Part shown: positions 40,443 to 46,700 of the stretch, in pieces
Position numbering within the stretch: the stretch's first letter is position 1
How the letters are laid out: every line of letters begins with the position of its first letter
Source of the DNA: Actinomycetota bacterium
GTDB lineage: Bacteria; Actinomycetota; Actinomycetes; S36-B12
DNA length: 46,700 nt
Assembly: GCA_009700485.1 (NCBI GenBank)
Contig: WLLZ01000002.1
Coordinates: forward strand, 1-46,700
Reading direction: 5' to 3'
Notes under the pieces: generated by a model
What the model was told of the DNA's origin: nothing
The model's database searches: none
What the model saw: the letters and a program-made list of their open reading frames with translations, nothing else
Made by a program: the position numbers and the translations under genes

Positions 40443-41369
40443 GTGAGCCACAGTTCGCAGGGACCCGGGACAGTAATAGTCGTTGGAAGTCTTAATGTTG
40501 ATCTGGTGGTCGGGCTCGATCGGATGCCTGAGCAAGGTGAGACGGTGCTGGGCGAGTCCTTGGAGCGTCACGCCGGTGGCAAAGGGCTGAACCAGGCAAT
40601 CGCTGCCTCTCGCCTAGGCGCCGACGTCCGGTTACTCGGCGCAGTTGGCGACGATGAATCCGGGGCGTGGCTGCGCGAATTAATCTGCGCTGACAATGTC
40701 AATGACGAAGGAGTAGCCACCGTGACGGGGCCCTCGGGCACCGCGCTCATTGAGGTAGACGCACGCGGCTTGAATCGCATAATCGTGGTGCCCGGGGCAA
40801 ATGGCCACGTGTCACCCGATGTGGTTGGTTCAAGTATTCGAGCGATGCACGGGGTCGCAGTCGTGATGACAAATGGTGAAGTACCGCTGGCGGCATCACG
40901 AGCAGCACTAGCCGCAGGTAGAGCCATTGGCGCCCTGACAATACTCAACCCCGCACCTGTACTTGACTACCGCGAGCACCTAGTCGACGTGGATATTTTT
41001 GTGCCAAATGAACATGAGGCGGCAGCACTCAGTGGCTTACCCACCGAAACTGATACCGAGGCGCGCGCTGCTGCGCAATATTTTTATTCTCTCGGGATAG
41101 CGAACGTGGTGATCACCCGTGGCGCAAAGGGCGCAATCTGGGCATCTGCCTCCGGCGTAGTGGATGTTAAAACTTTTGAAGTTAGTGCGATTGACACTGT
41201 TGCCGCGGGTGACGCATTTTGCGGAGGCCTTGCCGCCGCCCTCTCAAATGGTTACGAATTCGCTGATGCACTCAAGTGGGCCTCGGCCGCCGGGGCGCTA
41301 GCCGTGACTATTAAGGGTGCTTCCCCATCGCTGCCAATGCGCAATGCGGTTCAAAACCTTTTAAAGTAG
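40443..41369 (+). CDS. rbsK: Ribokinase (PfkB family)
   Basis: A 308-residue PfkB-family kinase with ribokinase signatures: VVGSLNVDLVVGLDRMPEQG at the N-terminus, GGKGLNQAIAASRLGADVRL (PfkB signature 1 region), NPAPV, FVPNEHEAAALSG, and IDTVAAGDAFCGGLAAAL with the catalytic Asp (signature 2). It phosphorylates ribose with ATP. The start GTG 40443 is directly after an ATG at 40441 that is followed by TGA. It is divergent from the FGGY kinase/rpiB pair, which together route pentoses into the pentose phosphate pathway. It converges on the heparinase-like gene with a 6-bp gap. Confidence 0.92.
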   Translation: MSHSSQGPGTVIVVGSLNVDLVVGLDRMPEQGETVLGESLERHAGGKGLNQAIAASRLGADVRLLGAVGDDESGAWLRELICADNVNDEGVATVTGPSGTALIEVDARGLNRIIVVPGANGHVSPDVVGSSIRAMHGVAVVMTNGEVPLAASRAALAAGRAIGALTILNPAPVLDYREHLVDVDIFVPNEHEAAALSGLPTETDTEARAAAQYFYSLGIANVVITRGAKGAIWASASGVVDVKTFEVSAIDTVAAGDAFCGGLAAALSNGYEFADALKWASAAGALAVTIKGASPSLPMRNAVQNLLK

Positions 41370-41375
41370 CGGGAA

Positions 41376-43376
41376 TCAGGCCACCGGCAGTGGGGTAGTC
41401 ACAGTTCTGCCATTGCGCGTGACACTCACACCGCGATCATCGATAACAACAGGCACCGACTCTGCATCAGTGCGCGGCACAAATACTGTAACCATCTTCG
41501 AAGTCCCGCCAGCTTTTGGTAATTTCAATGCGCGAAGTAGCACAGCTCCTGGGACTTTAACTCCCCAACTACCGGTGAACCAACCCTGTGATGAGGTAGG
41601 GCCAGCCACCGTTACCTTCCAGCCCCCTTCGCCAGACTTATAAACATCCATCTTCTTGTTTCCAGAAGAGATTGTGAAGACATCATTGACATTTTGAGCC
41701 GATAGGCCCGGAGGTAATTGCCAACGCTCGGTAACCACGCGCTTGGCCTTGCCTTTGGTTGCATCAACATAGTCGACTACCGCGATCGCATCGACCGATC
41801 GGATGTATTTAACGCAGCGCGTAACTCGCACCGTGCCCCAGGTGTAATCGCGTAAGCAGGTGGTGTCATTGCCGCCGGTCTGCCATTCCGAACCACTCAA
41901 AGAGCTTTTCACTCCCGCATATTTGTTGCGCGCGACGTTGGACACCGTGAAACTCGAATGTGCATTGCGCGACTTAACAAAAGCCCTAAGCGGGCTCGAG
42001 TTCTCGTAACGGTACGGGCCTGGATCACCCACCCAATCGACACCACGTGAATAGATGGTCAGTGACCCTCCATCGTCGTGGGCGTGCGGGGTCGCTGGCC
42101 TAGACGACGAAGACCGAAGTGAGTAGAACGTGTCAAAACCCCCGGGCTGTGTTTGCCATCCAGAGCGACCGAAGGTGTAACCACCGCTATAGGTGCTGTA
42201 GATCTGCGCGGGCGGGGTGCCCTGTGTGCCGCCAGATCTGACCCACTCTGCCCGCGGGTCACCCGACCCAAAAGTCTTGGGCAGACTCTCGTTCAAGGTG
42301 TCACCAATCGAGGCGAGCTTGAAATCTGGGCGCACTGCTTGTGACACAAAATCGTAAAGTGATCCACGTAAAGCTGCGATGTTGTCAGACATGATCTGGC
42401 AAGTTGCTGCAGCGCGCTCAACATCCTTCAACAGGTTTTCAATGTAGATGGCGTACCCCGGTGACCCTTCGACGTCGCTGCCATCACTTTGGATAATGCC
42501 ATTTGCTACACCTACTAGATTCGCCCAAGCGCGATCACGCATCGCGGTATCGCCTCTCCAGCAAGCCTCCGCAAACGCACCGGTCTGCCTTATTAGGTCG
42601 GTGTTATTCGCGCCGATCGCAATTACCGGTGCCACCCGATACTTGCTCACCATCCGTTCCGCATCACTTGCGGCAGCAGCGGCAATAACCGGATCATTCA
42701 AAGTCTGTGCAGCACAGACCAAAGTCTGCGTGCGCAAGCCTCCATAGATAGATGCGTTTACCCAGTACGACCGAGCGCCTTTATGATCTTCAATCCAGTA
42801 AGTAAGGATTTGGCGGAAGCGATCAACCATTTCTGGTATCTGTTTGTGCACGCCGCGGTATAGCAATGGCAACGCCCAATTCAATGAGTTGATATGGCGA
42901 TCACCGGAAGTATCAGAGGTTGCCTGCGGGCGCCAATCTGGATGCTCGGTCAGGGTATAAGTGCCGCCATTTTTAAGATCGACTTTGCCGGCCATTAGTG
43001 CCTGCGCCCGCTCACGTTCAACGCTCGGCTTTAGTGGTGGAAAAATTGCAAGACACCAACTACCCAACTCCGTGGGCAAGACCACGACCGGCTCGACAGG
43101 TGTAGTCGGTACGTCAGCACTCGGGGCCGGGGCCGCGGTTACCGACGGTGACGGAGCAGATGACGGGGTCGCTGAAGGGGTAGCGGTTGCTGACGCACTG
43201 GCTGACGCACTGGCCGACGCACTGGCCGAAGCAGTGGCAGAAGCGGTTGCCGATGCAGAGCCACTGGGAGCAGGGTCGGCGGCCCCGGCACCTGGTGCCG
43301 CCAGCAGTAGGGACCCGGCTGTCAGGGCCACCAAAGCCGCGGATCCAGCGGTGTGCAGCCCGCGATTACGCAACAT
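41376..43376 (-). CDS. Secreted heparinase II/III-like polysaccharide lyase
   Basis: A protein of about 666 residues: signal peptide (GSAALVALTAGSLLLAAPGA GAA), a Ser/Ala/Thr/Pro-rich linker of about 70 residues, an alpha-toroid domain (NSLNWALPLLYRGVHKQIPE, YWVNASIYGGLRTQTLVCAA), a segment with NNTDLIRQTGAFAEACWRGD, and a beta-sandwich half with ATPHAHDDGGSLTIYSRGVD containing the conserved His pair of the family, ending in a C-terminal beta domain. This layout fits heparinase II/III or alginate-lyase-like PL families that cleave uronic-acid polysaccharides. The start is uncertain: 43376 gives a neat signal peptide, and in-frame starts exist to 43430. Substrate not determined. Confidence 0.75.
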   Translation of the reverse strand: MLRNRGLHTAGSAALVALTAGSLLLAAPGAGAADPAPSGSASATASATASASASASASASASATATPSATPSSAPSPSVTAAPAPSADVPTTPVEPVVVLPTELGSWCLAIFPPLKPSVERERAQALMAGKVDLKNGGTYTLTEHPDWRPQATSDTSGDRHINSLNWALPLLYRGVHKQIPEMVDRFRQILTYWIEDHKGARSYWVNASIYGGLRTQTLVCAAQTLNDPVIAAAAASDAERMVSKYRVAPVIAIGANNTDLIRQTGAFAEACWRGDTAMRDRAWANLVGVANGIIQSDGSDVEGSPGYAIYIENLLKDVERAAATCQIMSDNIAALRGSLYDFVSQAVRPDFKLASIGDTLNESLPKTFGSGDPRAEWVRSGGTQGTPPAQIYSTYSGGYTFGRSGWQTQPGGFDTFYSLRSSSSRPATPHAHDDGGSLTIYSRGVDWVGDPGPYRYENSSPLRAFVKSRNAHSSFTVSNVARNKYAGVKSSLSGSEWQTGGNDTTCLRDYTWGTVRVTRCVKYIRSVDAIAVVDYVDATKGKAKRVVTERWQLPPGLSAQNVNDVFTISSGNKKMDVYKSGEGGWKVTVAGPTSSQGWFTGSWGVKVPGAVLLRALKLPKAGGTSKMVTVFVPRTDAESVPVVIDDRGVSVTRNGRTVTTPLPVA
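43189..43260. repeat. Tandem 12-bp repeats encoding an Ala/Ser linker
   Basis: Six 12-bp units (GCTGACGCACTG-like; 43189-43200 and 43201-43212 identical, later ones diverging) lie within the secreted lyase gene. On the coding strand each gives Ser-Ala-Ser-Ala, making the long flexible linker between the signal peptide and the catalytic part. The array is likely to vary in length between strains by slippage. Confidence 0.8.
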
Positions 43377-43454
43377 GCGCCCCAACAGCACCATTGAACT
43401 AAGCATCGAACCATCATCACCCGAGACCACTTTGGATGGCTACACCGGGGTGCG

Positions 43455-44357
43455 CTACAGCGTGTCGACCCGATCTAAAGCCGCCCGCTGCGAGGGTGAA
43501 CTCGCCCCTAGAGCAAGTGATAAGGATCCCAGAAGGGCCCCGACCAGTGGCTTAGTCAGCGCTAGGGGCACCGTCGGTAGCCCCAGCAGCGCCCGGTGGC
43601 CAGCAGGCATCGTCGAAACCGCTCCGGCAAACAACCCGGCGTAAGGCACCTTGGCTCCGGTACCAAGTGGTGCATTACGGATGAAGTTGACAGTGCTCGC
43701 GGCCGCCGGGCCACCTGCTAGCACTTGGTCGTAAGCGGCAAGTTGATCGCGTAGTTCGGCAACAGAGCGCGGCGGATCAACTACCCCAACCAGCTCACCG
43801 GATTTGGCCCACTCGCGCACATAAGCATCGGGACCACCCGGGATCGGGCCACCCCATACCTGGTGGGTGGCCAAGAACGAATCGGTAAACGCAATATGGA
43901 CCCAGCGCAGTAGGTCAGGGTCAGCAGCCGCATATGGGGTTTCACCATTCGATCCCATATACGTACCAATCACTTTGCGATGCACTCCCTTAACTCGCGC
44001 GCACTCACGATCGGCGGCGGCGGTATCTCCGAACGTCACCACGGTCAGCCACTTGGTGGTACCTGCCAACCGGCCCAAAGCATCGGTTTCATAGCGAGAG
44101 TGCTGCATCACTCCGGCGAGTGCGCCAGGGTGCAGGGCCTGCATCAGTAAGGCTCGAACCCCACCAACAAGAGTTGGCAACGCGCCATGCACTGCCCAAG
44201 GCGCCGAGCCCGGACCAAAGTAGCCGACGTCAGAACCTTGGGCAATTTGCTTAACCCAATCCGGTGCCCCGGTTGGATCACCCGAGACGATTCGGCGAAA
44301 CCCATCGGCCACTTGCCGCCGCAAAGCATCAACGGCCATCATCGGGTTGGGGAGCAC
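43455..44357 (-). CDS. DUF2236 (MpaB/rubber-oxygenase-like) protein
   Basis: A 300-residue DUF2236 protein, the family of MpaB-type and latex-clearing-protein-related oxygenases. Landmarks are GGVRALLMQALHPGALAGVM with conserved His, YETDALGRLAGTTKWLTVVT, GDTAAADRECARVKGVHRKV with the histidine region, and LLRWVHIAFTDSFL. Some members bind heme; catalytic roles are mostly unknown. The start is GTG 44357, with ATG 44342 as an alternative. It lies between the HtrA gene and the secreted lyase gene on the minus strand, separated from the former by a strong hairpin. Confidence 0.85.
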   Translation of the reverse strand: MLPNPMMAVDALRRQVADGFRRIVSGDPTGAPDWVKQIAQGSDVGYFGPGSAPWAVHGALPTLVGGVRALLMQALHPGALAGVMQHSRYETDALGRLAGTTKWLTVVTFGDTAAADRECARVKGVHRKVIGTYMGSNGETPYAAADPDLLRWVHIAFTDSFLATHQVWGGPIPGGPDAYVREWAKSGELVGVVDPPRSVAELRDQLAAYDQVLAGGPAAASTVNFIRNAPLGTGAKVPYAGLFAGAVSTMPAGHRALLGLPTVPLALTKPLVGALLGSLSLALGASSPSQRAALDRVDTL

Positions 44358-44419
44358 TGCCTAACCATGCCAAAGGATTCGTGCTGGCGCATCTTCAGCG
44401 GCGGCGGGCTTACATGAAT

Positions 44420-44464
44420 CAGCGTGCCCGCACCCCGGAGGAGGAACTGGGTGCAGGCACGCTG
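44420..44464 (-). terminator. 16-bp hairpin downstream of the HtrA-like gene
   Basis: CAGCGTGCCCGCACCC (44420-44435) and GGGTGCAGGCACGCTG (44449-44464) pair with a single mismatch around a 13-nt loop. It begins about 30 bases after the HtrA stop (minus strand). There is no clear T tract, so termination is plausible but not proven. Confidence 0.6.
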
Positions 44465-44494
44465 ACGTGGGGAAGAATTGCAATTAAAGGATTT

Positions 44495-45700
44495 TTATGA
44501 CTTCAACGCATCCAAGGTGACCGGGATGTTCAAGGTCTTATCCCCCCGAACAACGGTGAGCATCACTTGGTCACCCGGGGCATTTGCTCGGATTGTGACT
44601 ATCAACGACGTCGCATCCGCGATCAATTGGCCATTTAACTTGGTGATTAAGTCACCGGTCGCTAGGCCCGCCATCTCCGCTGGCCCATCGCCGGTGATCT
44701 CGGCAACTTTTGCACCGGGGCCGGTGAACGCCATCTCAAGCTTGACTCCAATGACCGGAGTACTTGACGTTCCACTCGAGATAATTTCATCGACGATGCG
44801 CTTAACCGTGTCGAACGGAATTGCAAATCCGAGACCAATCGAACCGGGCTGCCCTAAACCAGTACTCATCGATGCGATTGCTGAGTTCACGCCAATAACC
44901 GCGCCGGTGCTATCAACCAATGGGCCACCAGAGTTGCCCGGGTTGATGGCAGCATCAGTTTGAATCGCATTAATGAAAGCCATCTCACCTTCACCACCGG
45001 CGGTAACGGGCCGGTTTAGAGCACTGACAATTCCCGTTGTCACCGTGCCCTGCAAACCAAGTGGTGAGCCAACAGCTATCACTGAATCACCTACTACTAG
45101 ACCAGCTGATGACCCCATTGCAATCGCATCTAGATTTGTGCGGTCGACTTTGACAACCGCGATGTCGTAACCGGGGTTAGCGCCAACCAATGTGCCATCA
45201 GCCGTGGTGCCGTCAGCAAATGAAACTTGGATTGACCCTGGACTCTTAGCCGAACCCACTACGTGATTGTTTGTCACGATGTAGCCGTCATCACGCATGA
45301 CGAAACCTGATCCGGTGCCACTCCCAGCATCACCGCTGACATCAAGTTGCACCACCGATGGCTGTACCGCGGCAGCAACCGCCGCGATTGAGCCGCTAAC
45401 CGGGGCCGGCAAACTCGAGGCCGCGGCCACCTGCAGCGAACCGGTAGCTAGCGACTCGCGGGCCGCTAAGTACCCGATCGCCCCGCCGATGGTGCCAGCT
45501 CCCAAAGTCATGACGCACGCACCCGCAACGAGGGCCGCGACCCGACCTCGGCGCGAGGGGCGTTGCGCCGAGTTACTCGGCTCATCGGGGTTTGTTGGGG
45601 AATAGGTGGAATATTGGGAATATGGGCTACTTGACCCAGACCAATCAGGCTGCGGGCCTGAGGGCTGCGGTCCTGAAAGTTCAGGGAGTTGCGTTGTCAT
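44495..45700 (-). CDS. HtrA/DegP-like serine protease with PDZ domain
   Basis: A membrane-anchored S1C protease of about 401 residues. A cytoplasmic Pro/Ser/Tyr-rich N-terminus of about 50 residues is followed by one membrane helix (VAALVAGACVMTLGAGTIGG), then the trypsin-like domain with His in TNNHVV, Asp in YDIAVVKV and Ser in NPGNSGGPL, and a C-terminal PDZ domain (GVKLEMAFTGPGAKVAEITG). It degrades damaged exported proteins in envelope stress. ATG 45700 has AGGAG five bases upstream; 45703 is an adjacent alternative. It is divergent from the NIDO-domain gene at 45869. Confidence 0.93.
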   Translation of the reverse strand: MTTQLPELSGPQPSGPQPDWSGSSSPYSQYSTYSPTNPDEPSNSAQRPSRRGRVAALVAGACVMTLGAGTIGGAIGYLAARESLATGSLQVAAASSLPAPVSGSIAAVAAAVQPSVVQLDVSGDAGSGTGSGFVMRDDGYIVTNNHVVGSAKSPGSIQVSFADGTTADGTLVGANPGYDIAVVKVDRTNLDAIAMGSSAGLVVGDSVIAVGSPLGLQGTVTTGIVSALNRPVTAGGEGEMAFINAIQTDAAINPGNSGGPLVDSTGAVIGVNSAIASMSTGLGQPGSIGLGFAIPFDTVKRIVDEIISSGTSSTPVIGVKLEMAFTGPGAKVAEITGDGPAEMAGLATGDLITKLNGQLIADATSLIVTIRANAPGDQVMLTVVRGDKTLNIPVTLDALKS

Positions 45701-45868
45701 CATTGCTCCTACCAAGAGTTGGCGTCCTGTAATAGACAGTGGACACCACCTTCTGCGACAATGACAACCGCGAAATGGCCGATTTAGGTAGTCCTGATCT
45801 GCCTTTTACATTGCTCGAACGCTTAGGGAACCTCGAGGTCACATGTGGCGTCTGATTCATAAGCGCAA

Positions 45869-46700
45869 ATGAAACGATCGGGGATACCAGACATGGCCAG
45901 TGGCTCAACGCGCCTGACAGTGGCGCTGACCTGCGTGGCCGCGGTCGTCGCTGCATCCATGTGGGCCACCACCGCCGCCGCTGATATCGCCGGTGACCCG
46001 GCCGCCCCCGTACCATCCGCCTCCCCGGGCCTTGGCACCCTTGAGCCAACACCGGTATCGAGTGCAACACCGATTGCCAGTGCAACTTCGGCAGCGAGTG
46101 ATTCACCATCGGTGACCTCGTCACCAACAGCTACCACCCCAGCAACTGGCGAACAGACTTACCTCATTTCGGTAAGAGCTGGCTCCGAGGCCGCGGTTGC
46201 CGCCAGCATCACCGCACTCGGTGGCACTGTCACCGACACTTTCGATAAAGCCATTAATGGCTTCGCGGCTGACCTGACACCTGAGGACGCCGCGGCGCTC
46301 GCAAAACTTTCTGAAGTCTCACGCGTCGAGGCCGATCAGGTTGTCAGTATCAACGCAGGTGCTGTGTTTTCCGATAGTGGTTGCACGACTAACTCAATGG
46401 GTCGCATAGATGACGGTAGTTCACCATCGACGCCACTTGGATTTAACGCCAACTGGTATGGCACTTCCTACAGCTCTATTTACGTCAACAACAACGGCGG
46501 GATCAGTTTTGATGACGGCCGCGGAGGGTTCAGCGACTGGGGCAGCATTGATCTGACCACAACTAGTCGCCCGCTGGTGCTTCCCCTCTTTACCGATATC
46601 GATACCCGCAATGCGGCCACGTCCGCCGTCACCTACGGCCCACTTAGTGCGGCGGGCAACACCGCGTTCGGCAGCACTTCTGGTTACTGCGTCAACTGGG
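45869..46700 (+). CDS. Secreted protein with I9-like propeptide and NIDO-like domain, cut by the right edge
   Basis: The frame is open from ATG 45869 to the window end, giving about 277 residues. After a signal-like hydrophobic segment (RLTVALTCVAAVVAASMWAT) and a Ser/Thr/Pro-rich linker comes a domain of about 70 residues (TYLISVRAGSEAAVAASITA, FDKAINGFAADLTPEDAAAL, VSRVEAD) like the I9 inhibitor propeptide of subtilases. Next is a NIDO-like beta domain: GFNANWYGTSYSSIYVNNNG, DLTTTSRPLVLPLFTDIDTR, GSTSGYCVNW. NIDO domains occur in secreted adhesion-type proteins. ATG 45893 is an alternative start. The rest of the protein lies outside the window. Confidence 0.75.
   Translation, partial: MKRSGIPDMASGSTRLTVALTCVAAVVAASMWATTAAADIAGDPAAPVPSASPGLGTLEPTPVSSATPIASATSAASDSPSVTSSPTATTPATGEQTYLISVRAGSEAAVAASITALGGTVTDTFDKAINGFAADLTPEDAAALAKLSEVSRVEADQVVSINAGAVFSDSGCTTNSMGRIDDGSSPSTPLGFNANWYGTSYSSIYVNNNGGISFDDGRGGFSDWGSIDLTTTSRPLVLPLFTDIDTRNAATSAVTYGPLSAAGNTAFGSTSGYCVNW

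Noticed and set aside
42961..43644. 227-codon plus-strand open frame with Ala-rich repeats
   Set aside because: Shadow of the secreted lyase gene and its 12-bp repeat array.

Overview
The window reads as chromosomal DNA of a high-GC Gram-positive (actinobacterial) organism. The signs are GTG and TTG starts with AGGAGG-type Shine-Dalgarno sites, PucR and TetR regulators, two mycofactocin-type short-chain dehydrogenases, an LCAD/IVD-type acyl-CoA dehydrogenase, an MpaB-like DUF2236 protein and secreted proteins with Ser/Ala/Pro-rich linkers. The species cannot be named from the sequence.

The left three quarters (about 1-33 kb) is an accessory catabolic region broken up by dead mobile elements. 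It opens with the C-terminus of a membrane transporter, an IS1182-type transposase fragment and the tail of an indolepyruvate ferredoxin oxidoreductase. Next come an NADPH-dependent MDR reductase and an acetoacetate-decarboxylase-family protein, then an IS630 remnant. A PucR regulator is divergent from a PaaK-like CoA ligase, a zinc MDR dehydrogenase and an SDR. From 18.0 kb down to 9.1 kb a long minus-strand operon encodes a ribose-type ABC importer (ATPase, two permeases, lipoprotein receptor), then an amidohydrolase, a PaaD/MIP18-like protein, a HIT protein, a mycofactocin-type SDR, an acyl-CoA dehydrogenase and a decayed SDR.

Between 18.6 and 33.1 kb are an ISAzo13 remnant and a FAH-family hydrolase / FMN hydroxy-acid oxidase / TetR group. 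A minus-strand set follows: two SDRs and two small proteins of unknown function. A plus-strand run then carries a nitroreductase, an ABM-domain protein, a divergent SDR, the E1-alpha, E1-beta and E2 subunits of a 2-oxoacid/acetoin dehydrogenase complex, and an Old Yellow Enzyme. The enzyme set (CoA ligation, beta-oxidation-type dehydrogenation, alcohol and ketone oxidoreduction, enone reduction, C-C hydrolysis, TPP-dependent cleavage) suggests import and breakdown of an alicyclic, terpenoid-like or aromatic compound. That is inference; no gene fixes the substrate.

At 33.1-35.1 kb there is a nest of mobile elements: an IS3 orfA fragment, an integrase C-terminus, an IS21 istA fragment and an apparently intact IS6-family element of about 823 bp. 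They lie on the 3' side of a tRNA-Lys(TTT) gene (35368-35439, minus strand), a classic island attachment position. Right of the tRNA the DNA looks more A/T-tolerant in codon use and the genes look like core functions: a secreted beta-propeller glycosidase-like protein, a lipoprotein, an alpha/beta hydrolase, pentose metabolism (FGGY kinase, RpiB, ribokinase), a secreted heparinase-like lyase, a DUF2236 protein, an HtrA protease, and at the right edge a secreted protein with an I9-like propeptide and a NIDO-like domain. The working model is a catabolic genomic island, eroded by IS activity, abutting conserved chromosome at tRNA-Lys.
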